From the NCBI RefSeq assembly GCF_900103585.1, contig NZ_FNHV01000001.1, positions 1 through 64,000 on the forward strand: a stretch of 64,000 bases of DNA. The letters are read 5' to 3'. This document shows positions 15,899 through 23,650 of this stretch, piece after piece (within the stretch, counting starts at the first letter, position 1; the number at the start of each line of letters is the position of its first letter). The notes beneath the pieces were generated by a model, which searched no databases, was not told the origin of the DNA, and was given only the letters and a program-made list of their open reading frames with translations. The stretch comes from Streptomyces sp. cf386. Lineage in GTDB: Bacteria; Actinomycetota; Actinomycetes; Streptomycetales; Streptomycetaceae. The position numbers and the translations under genes were made by a program.

Positions 15899-17956
15899 TC
15901 ACCGGCCCTGAAGGACCTTCACATCCCATGGTCCGAGCAGTACTTCGGTGGCGTACTCGGCACCGGAGAGGACATCCCGCACACCTTTGGGCACGGGTAC
16001 GGTCACCTCCTCCCACGACCAGTTGTGCAGGAAGCGCACCCGGCGGCCGTCGCGGGAGCGGGCCGAGGTCGACGTCACGCTCGGGTGCGCCTGGCGCCAG
16101 GAGTAGTCGGTCGGGGTCGCCCACTGCAGCAGTGCCTGGGCGAAGGCCGGGTCCGGGACGGTGCCTACGTAGGTGATGCGGCCGGCGCCGTGCCGGTGCG
16201 TCGTGACGGCGGGCCAGCGTCCGAAGTGCGGGTGCTCGTAGGTCGCCAACTCCTCGGCGCCCTGCGGCTGGAGACCGTCGGCCCAGTGCAGGGCACGGGC
16301 CTCGGGTGGGAGAGCGAGGCCGCCGGTGCCGGTCACGGGCAGCGGGGCGTCCAGGTTGCTGAACTCGTCGTACGTCACCCCGGCCGCCTCGGCGAGCCGG
16401 GCGGGCTGCGCTTCGGTGCGGGCCCGCGCCTCCAGGTCGCCGTAGGCCGTGCGGGGGCCGAGCACCAGGTGGCCGCCCTGCTCGGCGTAGGCCTTCAGCC
16501 GGTCCAGGGTGGCGTCGTCGGCGGCGTAATAGGCGGGGACGACGAGGACGGGCGGCAGTTCGGCGCCGGGGAGTTGGCCGGGGTGGAGGATGCGGGACTG
16601 GAGCCCGGCATCGAAGGCGCCCCGGTAGAAGGCGTCGAAGAGCGTCTCGTACGACCGCTGGTCCGCGTCTCCGTCGGGTGCGGCCAGCGGTGGCTGCGCC
16701 TGGAGTGCCCACTTGCTGGGGCCGTCGTAGAGGAAGGCGACGTCGGCGTCCGGGGTGAGGGCGGCCACCAGGTCGCCGGCCTTCTCCAACTCCTTCCCCA
16801 GTAGGGCGAGTTCGCGGTAGATCCGGCCGGGGCGGCCATGGTGCGGGAGGATGCCGCCCCAGTAGGTCTCGGTGCCGAAGTGCAGGGTGTGCCAGTGCCA
16901 GTACTCGATCATCGAGGCGCCGCGCGCGATGAGCGCCCAGGCGGCCTGGCGGTACTGGCCGTCGTAGGCGGGGCGGTTGTTCCAGGGCCCGCCGATGGCC
17001 TGCGCGTTGGTCTCCGTGACCAGGAAGGGCTCCTGGCGGGAGGAGTACATGCGGTCGGCGCTACGGTACAGCGCCCAGGTGCCGTTGGTCGTCCAGTCCT
17101 GGCCGGAGCGGCCCCGGTCGGGCAGGGCGAGGGCGTCCTGCATGGTGTAGTACGGGTTGCCGGCGGTGAGGTCGAGCCGCTCGGTCAGCTTGTCGTCCTC
17201 GACGCCCTGGCGGTCGTAGGAGATGCAGGTGGTGACGAACTGGTCGGGGCGGGCGTACTCGCGCACGATCTCGGCCTGCCAGGCGATGAACTCGGTGGTG
17301 AGCTTGGCCTGGAAGCGCCGCCACGCCAGGTCGTACTGCGGCTGCGCGTTGCCGTCGGGGGTCCACAGGTCGGCCCAGGTGGACAGCCGGTGCGACCAGT
17401 AGACGAGGCCCCATGCGCGGTTGAGGGTCTCGACGTCGCCGTACCGCTCACGCAGTTCGTCGGTGAAGCGCTGGAAGACGCCGTGGTTGTGGAAGAGGTG
17501 CAGGCCCGGTTCGTTGTCAACCTGGAAGCCGATCACGGCCGCGTGGTCGGCGTAGCGGCCGATGATCTTGCGGATGATCCGCTCGGCGTGGAAGCGGAAC
17601 GCCGGGTGGGTGAAGTCGACCTCCTGGCGGGCGCCCCAGCCGTGGCGCTCGCCGGTGCGGTACTCCCCCGCGATCTCCGGGTACTGCCGGGCCAGCCACG
17701 GCGGCACGGCGTACGTCGGAGTCCCGAGGATCACCGAGATGCCCCGCTCGTGGGCGCCGTCCAGCACGGGCTGCAGCCAGTCGAGGTCGAAGCGGCCGCT
17801 CGTAGGCTCCCAGGTCGACCAGACGGACTCGCCGACCCGGATCACGGTGAAGCGGGCCTCGGCCATCAGGTCGAGGTCGTCCTTGAGGCGTTCGTGCGGC
17901 TGGTACTCGTGGTAGTAGGCGGCGCCGAACAGGACCCGGGGTGGAAGCGCGAACAT
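15899..17956 (-). CDS. Beta-galactosidase, glycoside hydrolase family 42
   Basis: 685 residues. The GH42 start LFGAAYYHEYQPHERLKDDL is clear. The acid/base glutamate is E149 in GFQVDNEPG and the nucleophile E315 in FLVTETNAQ. The A-domain is followed by the trimerisation domain (VLVVPAYYAADDATLDRLKAYAEQGG) and a C-terminal beta domain. There is no signal peptide, so it acts on oligosaccharides inside the cell, such as beta-galactosides imported by the ABC transporter encoded just upstream. It is the last gene of the LacI-ABC-GH42 operon, 51 bases after the permease. Confidence 0.95.
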   Translation of the reverse strand: MFALPPRVLFGAAYYHEYQPHERLKDDLDLMAEARFTVIRVGESVWSTWEPTSGRFDLDWLQPVLDGAHERGISVILGTPTYAVPPWLARQYPEIAGEYRTGERHGWGARQEVDFTHPAFRFHAERIIRKIIGRYADHAAVIGFQVDNEPGLHLFHNHGVFQRFTDELRERYGDVETLNRAWGLVYWSHRLSTWADLWTPDGNAQPQYDLAWRRFQAKLTTEFIAWQAEIVREYARPDQFVTTCISYDRQGVEDDKLTERLDLTAGNPYYTMQDALALPDRGRSGQDWTTNGTWALYRSADRMYSSRQEPFLVTETNAQAIGGPWNNRPAYDGQYRQAAWALIARGASMIEYWHWHTLHFGTETYWGGILPHHGRPGRIYRELALLGKELEKAGDLVAALTPDADVAFLYDGPSKWALQAQPPLAAPDGDADQRSYETLFDAFYRGAFDAGLQSRILHPGQLPGAELPPVLVVPAYYAADDATLDRLKAYAEQGGHLVLGPRTAYGDLEARARTEAQPARLAEAAGVTYDEFSNLDAPLPVTGTGGLALPPEARALHWADGLQPQGAEELATYEHPHFGRWPAVTTHRHGAGRITYVGTVPDPAFAQALLQWATPTDYSWRQAHPSVTSTSARSRDGRRVRFLHNWSWEEVTVPVPKGVRDVLSGAEYATEVLLGPWDVKVLQGR

Positions 17957-18007
17957 CCTTCTCCAATACGGTGGTTGAGTGTGCCGGAAGTGGATCGGGC
18001 AGTGGCG

Positions 18008-18823
18008 TCAGCCCTTGACGGCACCCGTGGACAGGCCTTCGAGGAGCTGTTTGCGCAGGACGACGAAGAGGGCGACGGCAGGGACGACGGCGAGGACCGC
18101 TCCGGCGAGGACGAGGTCGTACTGCCGTTGCTCCGACACGAACAGGGTCTGCAGGCCGAGCGGGAGGGTGTACTGGGAGCTGTCGGAGACCAGCACCAGC
18201 GGCCACAGGAAGCTGTTGTAGCTCTGCAGGAACTGCCAGACGGCGAGTGCGCCGAGCGCGGGGCGCAGCAGGGGCAGCACGATGGTCCGGAAGATCCCGA
18301 ACTCGCTCGCCCCGTCGATGCGGGCGGCCTCCAGCACCGAGTCCGGGATGGACTGCACGATGTACTGCTGCATCATGAAGATCCCGAACGCGGGCGCCAC
18401 CCAGGGCACGATCAGCGCGAACCACGGACTGCCAAGACCGGTCTTGACGAGGACCACGAACAGCGGCACGAGGATCACCGCGAACGGGATGGACAGCGAG
18501 CTGAACATCACGCCGAAGAGAAGCTTCTTCCCGGCGAAGCGGAACTTGGCGAAGCCGTAGCCGGCCAGGGCGCAGACGAAGACGGACACGGCGGTGGCGG
18601 TCAGGGCGACGACCGTGCTCATCAGGAACCAGCGCCAGAACGGCTGTCCGGAGAACAGGCGCTGGTAGTTGTCGAGGGTGAACGGGTCGGGGATCAGCCG
18701 CGGCGGGTAGCCGAAGATGTCGCCGCGCGGTTTGAACGAGCCGCTCAGGGCCCACAGAAGTGGGGCGAGGAAGGCCAGCGACAGCAGGACCAGTACGCCG
18801 TACAGAGGCACGCGGGTGCGCAT
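18008..18823 (-). CDS. Carbohydrate ABC transporter permease, MalG type
   Basis: 271 residues, six transmembrane helices. The EAA loop is EAARIDGASEFGIFRTIVLPLLRPAL (~188-213), which docks on the ATPase. The N-terminus MRTRVPLYGVLVLLSLAFLAPLLWALSGSFK is typical of CUT1 MalG partners. Its ATG overlaps the TGA of the first permease by one base (TGATG). No ATPase gene is in the operon; streptomycete CUT1 systems commonly share the MsiK ATPase encoded elsewhere. Confidence 0.94.
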   Translation of the reverse strand: MRTRVPLYGVLVLLSLAFLAPLLWALSGSFKPRGDIFGYPPRLIPDPFTLDNYQRLFSGQPFWRWFLMSTVVALTATAVSVFVCALAGYGFAKFRFAGKKLLFGVMFSSLSIPFAVILVPLFVVLVKTGLGSPWFALIVPWVAPAFGIFMMQQYIVQSIPDSVLEAARIDGASEFGIFRTIVLPLLRPALGALAVWQFLQSYNSFLWPLVLVSDSSQYTLPLGLQTLFVSEQRQYDLVLAGAVLAVVPAVALFVVLRKQLLEGLSTGAVKG

Positions 18824-19710
18824 CAGTTGGCCCTCCCGATACCGAGGAGTCGGTTGACGAGCTGGCTGAGCCCGAAGACGAGGACGAAGAGCACGACGGC
18901 CGCCGCGGCGGCGTAGCCGAACTGCTGGCGCTGGAAGGCGGCCCGGTAGATGAACATCGTGACCGAGAGGGTCGATTCGGCCGGTCCGCCACCGGTCAGC
19001 AGATACGGCTCCTCGAAGATCTGGGCCGCGCCGATGAAGGACGTCACGACGACGAAGGCGGTCACCGGCTTCAACGCGGGCAACGTGACGGTGGTGAAGG
19101 TGCGCAGGCGTCCGGCGCCGTCGAGGGCGGCGGCCTCGTACAACTCCCTCGGCACGTTCTGGAGTCCGGCGAGGAAGAACACGGTCAGGTAGCCGGTCCA
19201 GCGCCACAGCATCACCACCGCGATGCTCACCTTGGCCAGGCCCGGATCGCCCAGCCAGTCGACGCCACCCGCGCCGAACAGGGCGCGCAGCACCGAGTTC
19301 GCGAGGCCGAACTGCCGGTCGAAGACCAGGCCGAAGATGAGCGCGACGAGGATCGGGGAGACGACGACGGGCACGAAGTACGCCGTGCGCCACAGGTCCC
19401 GCACACGCAGGCCGCGGGTGTTGAGCGCCTGGGCGATCAGCAGGGCGGCGGGGACGACGACGCAGACCGCGACGAGCACGAAGACGGCCGTGTTGCCGAG
19501 GGCCCGGTGGAAGCTGATGTCGGTGGCGAGGAGGCGGTAGTTGCGCAGGCCCACCCAGTGCGGGGTGCCGAGGCCGACCCACTCGGTGAGGCTCAGCCAG
19601 AGGGAGACCGCGACGGGGACCAGCATGAACAGGACGTAGAGGAGATAGAAGGGCGAGATGAAGAGGTACGGCGCCCAGGACTTCTTCCGGCCGACTGCGG
19701 CGGTGGTCAT
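18823..19710 (-). CDS. Carbohydrate ABC transporter permease, MalF/UgpA type
   Basis: 295 residues, six transmembrane helices. The N-terminus includes APYLFISPFYLLYVLFMLVPVAVSLWLSLTEW, and the EAA loop is YEAAALDGAGRLRTFTTVTLPALKP (~191-215). It pairs with the following MalG-type permease. Its Shine-Dalgarno AGGAGG overlaps the stop codon of the binding-protein gene, which couples the two genes. Confidence 0.94.
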   Translation of the reverse strand: MTTAAVGRKKSWAPYLFISPFYLLYVLFMLVPVAVSLWLSLTEWVGLGTPHWVGLRNYRLLATDISFHRALGNTAVFVLVAVCVVVPAALLIAQALNTRGLRVRDLWRTAYFVPVVVSPILVALIFGLVFDRQFGLANSVLRALFGAGGVDWLGDPGLAKVSIAVVMLWRWTGYLTVFFLAGLQNVPRELYEAAALDGAGRLRTFTTVTLPALKPVTAFVVVTSFIGAAQIFEEPYLLTGGGPAESTLSVTMFIYRAAFQRQQFGYAAAAAVVLFVLVFGLSQLVNRLLGIGRAN

Positions 19711-19725
19711 GGTGGGTGGGTCCTC

Positions 19726-21066
19726 CTAACGGCCGGCCTGGTCGCGGAAGTCGGCTGCGGTCTGTTTCAGGGCCTGACGTGGGCTCAGATCACCGTGGTA
19801 GGCGCGCAGGAGGTTGCCGGCGAGGACGTCGTAGAGGATCGACTGGTCGGGGCTCTGGTGGAACGGGGGCACCTGGGGCAGCAGGTCGCGGTAGAGCGGG
19901 AAAAGCCGCTGGCCGCCGCAGAAGTCGTCCCGGGCGGTGCTCAGGCGGGGATCGTCGTAGACCGAGCGACGGGTGGGGAGGTAGCCGGTCTCGGTGAAGC
20001 GGCGGACCTGGCCCTCATGGGTGAGCCAGGTGCGGAACAGGAACTCCTTGGCGGCCCGCGTGTGGGGCTTGTCCTCGATGACGCCGAAGCCGGTGCCGCC
20101 CGCGGCGGCCGTGACCGCGCCGCCCCTTTCGAACCGGGGCAGGGCCTTGACCCGCCATCTCCCCTTCTGCTCGGGCACGTTGGGTGCCAGGCCGTAGTTC
20201 TTGTACCAGATGGCCATGGGCAGTCCGATGACCCGGCCCTGCTTCAGGGCGGTCTGCATGGCGGCCCCGTAGTAGTCGGAGATGTCGATGACGAAGCCGG
20301 TGCGCAGGCCCTCGCAGAGGAAGCGCAAGACCTCCTCGGCCTCCGGTGAGTCGAGGACGAGGTTCTGGTCGGCGTCGAAGAAGGCGCCGCCGCGTTGGTA
20401 GAGCAGCATCTGGAAGGACTGCACGACCTGGCCGGCGTCACTGCCGGCCGTGGAGACGACGCACATCGAGGCGCCGTGGTCGCGGTGGACGCGGGCTCCG
20501 TGTTCGGCGAACTCCTCCCAAGTGGGCGTGTCCTTGGGGAGGTTGTACCGGTCGAAGAGATCGTCCCGGTAGAAGTAGACGACCATCGGGGTGTCCGAGT
20601 CGAGGGCGTAGACCTTGCCGTCCTTGCTGAAGGGGGCGGTGCGGGCGGGCAGCAGGTCGTCCTTGAGGTCGGGGACGGCGGCGATGTCGTCGGTGAGGTC
20701 GTACAGCAGCCGTTCGGATATGTCGCCGCGGAGCATGCGCGGGAAGCTGCCGATCTCGAAGCCCACGAGGTCGGGGGTGCCGCGTCCGGCGACGGCCTGC
20801 GCGAGGAGCTTGGTGACCACGTCGGACGCTCCGGCGCGGGTGACCTTCAGGTGGTAGCGGAAGTCGGTGAGCCGGTCGGCCTCGGGGATGCCCTTCTCGA
20901 AGAAGGACTCGTAGCCCGGGTCGTGGGTCCACAGGGCGAGGGTGACATCGCCGGAGGTGAGGGCGGTGGAGCTGCCTCCTCCGCAGGCGGAGAGGACGGC
21001 GGCCGTGCTCAGTCCCAGGGCGCCGCGCAGGACAGCGCGGCGGGGCGGACGGGGTGGCGGGTACAC
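19726..21066 (-). CDS. Sugar ABC transporter substrate-binding lipoprotein
   Basis: 446 residues from a GTG at 21066 with GAGGAG six bases upstream. The signal peptide has an RR pair (PPRRAVLRGALGLSTAAVLSACGG), suggesting Tat export, with a lipobox Cys28. The mature protein has the family-1 binding-protein pattern: TPDLVGFEIGSFPRM, DTPMVVYFYRDDLFDRYNLPKDTPTWEEF and a C-terminal hinge region. It captures the oligosaccharide for the two permeases. Next to GH42, a beta-galactoside or galacto-oligosaccharide is likely; this is inferred from context. Confidence 0.93.
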   Translation of the reverse strand: MYPPPRPPRRAVLRGALGLSTAAVLSACGGGSSTALTSGDVTLALWTHDPGYESFFEKGIPEADRLTDFRYHLKVTRAGASDVVTKLLAQAVAGRGTPDLVGFEIGSFPRMLRGDISERLLYDLTDDIAAVPDLKDDLLPARTAPFSKDGKVYALDSDTPMVVYFYRDDLFDRYNLPKDTPTWEEFAEHGARVHRDHGASMCVVSTAGSDAGQVVQSFQMLLYQRGGAFFDADQNLVLDSPEAEEVLRFLCEGLRTGFVIDISDYYGAAMQTALKQGRVIGLPMAIWYKNYGLAPNVPEQKGRWRVKALPRFERGGAVTAAAGGTGFGVIEDKPHTRAAKEFLFRTWLTHEGQVRRFTETGYLPTRRSVYDDPRLSTARDDFCGGQRLFPLYRDLLPQVPPFHQSPDQSILYDVLAGNLLRAYHGDLSPRQALKQTAADFRDQAGR

Positions 21067-21147
21067 ACGTGACTCCTCACGTGGTGCGGCTACGGGGGTA
21101 TGGGCGTGCGGCGGCGGTCCCGTGCCGCGCACGCGGGGGGGGCACAG

Positions 21148-22146
21148 TCAGTCGGAGGCGGGTCCGGTGGAGGCCCGTACGGTCAACTCGACGGCAGATT
21201 CGGGGTGTTCGGCAGCGGCCGGACGGCCCTCGATCAGGGCGATCAGGTGGTCGACGGCGCGTTCGGCGATGGCGGCGAAGTTCTGCCGGACGGTGGTCAG
21301 GGGCGGGGAGAGGTAGGCGGCGGCGGGGATGTCGTCGTAGCCCACGACGCTGACGTCGCCGGGGACGCTGCGGCCCGCCTCGGCGAAGGCGTGCAGGGCG
21401 CCGATCGCCATGTCGTCGTTGGCGGCGAACACGGCGGTGACGTCGGCGAGTCGGGCCAGCTGTCGGCCGGCCGCGTATCCGGCGGCCGGGCTCCAGTCGC
21501 CCTCCGTGGCAAGCGGTGGCTCGGGGGCGCCCGCTGCGGCGAGGGCCTCGCGCCAGCCCCGGAGGCGGTCGCGGGCGGCCCACCAGTTCTGCGGGCCGGG
21601 GAGGTGCCAGACGGTGCGGTGGCCCAGGGCGAGCAGGTGCTCGGTGGCGATCCGGGCGGCCCGGACCCCGTCGGCGCCGACGACCGCGCCCACACCGTCG
21701 GTGAGTTCGACGCCCTCGCCGAGGCTGATCACCGGGACGTCCGCGCTGAGTCGGAGCGGGGTGCCGTCGTCGATGGGCTCGGACAGCACGATCCCGTCGA
21801 CGCCCTGCTCCAGCAGCGCCTCGACGGCGACCGAGACCCTCTGCCCCTCCAGGGTGCTGGCCAGGGCGAAGGAGTACCCCGCCCGCTGCATCGCCCGCTC
21901 CAGTGCGATCAGCAGCGTCGACGGGCCGTACAGGGCCGTGCCCAGCGAGACGACGCCGATGCGCCGGTAGCGGCCGAGGAGCAGGGCGCGCGCCGCGTTG
22001 TTCGGGCGGTAGTCCAGCTCCCGGATGACCCGGAGCACGCGGTCGCGGACCTCCGGGCTGACGTGCGGTTCGCCGTTGACGACCCGGGACACCGTCTTCT
22101 GGGAGACACCGGCGACGCGGGCGACCTCGGTCATCGTCGTCGCCAT
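21148..22146 (-). CDS. LacI family transcriptional repressor
   Basis: 332 residues. The N-terminal HTH and hinge read TMTEVARVAGVSQKTVSRVVNGEPHVSPEVRDRVL ... LDYRPNNAARAL. The periplasmic-binding-like effector domain follows (IGVVSLGTALYGPSTLLIALERAM; DGIVLSEPIDD; VSVVGYDDIPAAAYLSPPLTTV). It is the first gene of the sugar operon and faces two identical palindromes 36-93 bases upstream of its start, so autoregulation together with the transport genes is likely. The effector should be the imported sugar or its product. Confidence 0.95.
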   Translation of the reverse strand: MATTMTEVARVAGVSQKTVSRVVNGEPHVSPEVRDRVLRVIRELDYRPNNAARALLLGRYRRIGVVSLGTALYGPSTLLIALERAMQRAGYSFALASTLEGQRVSVAVEALLEQGVDGIVLSEPIDDGTPLRLSADVPVISLGEGVELTDGVGAVVGADGVRAARIATEHLLALGHRTVWHLPGPQNWWAARDRLRGWREALAAAGAPEPPLATEGDWSPAAGYAAGRQLARLADVTAVFAANDDMAIGALHAFAEAGRSVPGDVSVVGYDDIPAAAYLSPPLTTVRQNFAAIAERAVDHLIALIEGRPAAAEHPESAVELTVRASTGPASD

Positions 22147-22182
22147 GGGAGCTCCCGGATGGTGGCGGGTTGATCGGCTGTT

Positions 22183-22194
22183 GACTACGTAGTC
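22183..22194. promoter_or_regulatory. LacI-type operator, copy 1
   Basis: GACTACGTAGTC, a perfect 12-base palindrome about 37 bases upstream of the lacI-type start. LacI family operators typically have a central CpG and even symmetry, as here. Confidence 0.8.
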
Positions 22195-22225
22195 GGCTGC
22201 AAGGACATTCGCATGACCGCTGTAC

Positions 22226-22239
22226 TGACTACGTAGTCA
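22226..22239. promoter_or_regulatory. LacI-type operator, copy 2
   Basis: TGACTACGTAGTCA, the same palindrome extended by one base on each side. Its centre is 44 bases from copy 1, close to four helical turns, so two dimers could sit on the same face of the DNA. It lies between the lacI-type gene and the convergent-side kinase stop. Confidence 0.8.
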
Positions 22240-22283
22240 TGCCAGTGTCGAGAGCCTGCGGCGTCCCGTCAATGGTTCGTGCG

Positions 22284-23159
22284 TCAACAAGTACGCAGAA
22301 TCGTCCTGGCCGCCGTGAGGGCCTGGTCCCCGTAAGCGCTGCCGAAGAGGACGGCGTGCACCAGCAGGGGGAAGAGCTGGTGCAGGGCGATGCGTTCGGT
22401 CCAGCCGTCGGCCAGCGGTGCCGTCTGCTGGTAGCCGTCCAGGATCCGGTTCAGGTGGGGACAGCCGAAGAGGTGGAGCATCGCCAGGTCGGTCTCGCGG
22501 TGGCCGCCGTGTGCGGCCGGGTCGATGAGCCAGGCGTGCCCGTCGGCGCCCCACAGGACGTTGCCGTTCCAGAGGTCGCCGTGCAGTCGGGCGGGCGGCT
22601 CGGCGGGGCCGGCCAGTTCGGGGAGCCGCTCGCAGACCTGCTCGATGACGGGCGCCTCCGTGCCGCGGAGGGTGCCGTCGTCGACCGCGCGGCGCAGATA
22701 CGGCAGCACCCGGTACTCGGCGTACCAGCGGGGCCAGTCGGGGCCGGTGACGTTGCGCATCGGGGCGAGACCGATGTACGCGTCCTCGGGGCCGCCGGGC
22801 GGTGGGGCGCCGAACGCGGGTGCGCCGGTGGCGTGCAGGGCGGCCAGTTCACGGCCGAGGCGCTCCGCCGCCGCGGGGCCGGGCCGGCCGGTGGCCACGC
22901 GGTCGGTGACCAGCCACTGCCCGTCGTGTCCGTGCACGGCCGGGATGCGGACCGTGCCGGCGTCGGCCAGCCAGCGCAGTCCCGCCGCCTCGGCCTGTGC
23001 GGCCCGGTCGCCGTCGCCGCGCTTGACCATCACCACCCGGCCATCGTCGAGGGTGACTTCGGTGAGCGCCCCGGAGTGCCGGCGTTCGCCGGTGGCGGGG
23101 AGTCCGGTGAACCGTGCCGCTGCGGCACTCGGGCCCTCGAAGGAGTTGTGCACGGCCAT
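22284..23159 (-). CDS. Fructosamine kinase/aminoglycoside phosphotransferase family protein
   Basis: 291 residues. The kinase signature is present: MVKRGDGDRAAQAEAAGLRWL (nucleotide-binding Lys), ARLHGDLWNGNVLW (catalytic Asp in HGDLWNGN) and LIDPAAHGGHRETDLAM (metal-binding DPA). These are the fructosamine-kinase type, which phosphorylates glycated amines or ribulosamines for repair. It starts 15 bases downstream of the IorA-like gene, so it may be part of that operon, although the functional link is not obvious. Confidence 0.9.
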   Translation of the reverse strand: MAVHNSFEGPSAAAARFTGLPATGERRHSGALTEVTLDDGRVVMVKRGDGDRAAQAEAAGLRWLADAGTVRIPAVHGHDGQWLVTDRVATGRPGPAAAERLGRELAALHATGAPAFGAPPPGGPEDAYIGLAPMRNVTGPDWPRWYAEYRVLPYLRRAVDDGTLRGTEAPVIEQVCERLPELAGPAEPPARLHGDLWNGNVLWGADGHAWLIDPAAHGGHRETDLAMLHLFGCPHLNRILDGYQQTAPLADGWTERIALHQLFPLLVHAVLFGSAYGDQALTAARTILRTC

Positions 23160-23173
23160 CAGGGTATTCCGGG

Positions 23174-23629
23174 TCAGCTGTCGGCGGCGGCCTTCTTGAT
23201 CGCCTCGCGGATCCGGGAGTAGGTGCCACAGCGGCAGACGTTCTCGATCCGGTCGATGTCGGCGTCCGTCGGCCGGGGCGTCTTCTTCAGCAGGGCGGCC
23301 GTGGCCATGATCTGACCCGGCTGGCAGAAGCCGCACTGGGCGACGTCGCAGTCCAGCCAGGCCTGTTGCACCGGGTGGAGGCGGTCGCCGTCGGCCAGGC
23401 CCTCGATGGTGGTGACCTCGCGGCCGGCGCAGTCGCCGACCGGGACGACGCAGGGCTGTATCTCGTCGCCGTCGAGATGGCTGGTGCAGGCGCGACAGGC
23501 GCCCACGCCGCAGCCGTACTTGGGGCCGGTGACGTTCAGCAGGTCGCGCAGCACCCAGAGCAGGGGCATGTCGGCGGGGGCGTCGACGGTGACGCGTTTG
23601 CCGTTGAGGGTGAAGGAGTAGGAGGGCAT
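23174..23629 (-). CDS. 2Fe-2S subunit of xanthine dehydrogenase-family oxidoreductase (IorA-like)
   Basis: 151 residues. The plant-type cluster is bound by the cysteines in CGVGACRACTSHLDG with a fourth further on. The helical domain cluster is bound by CGFCQPG and CRCGTYSRI. It lacks an FAD subunit partner, matching two-subunit isoquinoline 1-oxidoreductase-type enzymes. It passes electrons from the molybdenum subunit encoded just upstream, 21 bases away. It has no signal peptide and could be carried across the membrane by the Tat signal of its partner. Confidence 0.93.
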   Translation of the reverse strand: MPSYSFTLNGKRVTVDAPADMPLLWVLRDLLNVTGPKYGCGVGACRACTSHLDGDEIQPCVVPVGDCAGREVTTIEGLADGDRLHPVQQAWLDCDVAQCGFCQPGQIMATAALLKKTPRPTDADIDRIENVCRCGTYSRIREAIKKAAADS

Positions 23630-23650
23630 CGGTACCTTCTCGGACGTGGC

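Noticed and set aside
16160..16180. A CCTACGTAGG palindrome inside GH42 that resembles the LacI operator
   Set aside because: It is within the coding region, explained by codons for T-Y-V-G, and lacks the outer GA/TC bases of the operator.
16838..18916. A 692-codon open frame on the plus strand
   Set aside because: It lies antisense to GH42 and the permeases, which have full domain matches. Its translation is an Arg/Gly/Val/Asp-rich shadow of the high-GC third positions.
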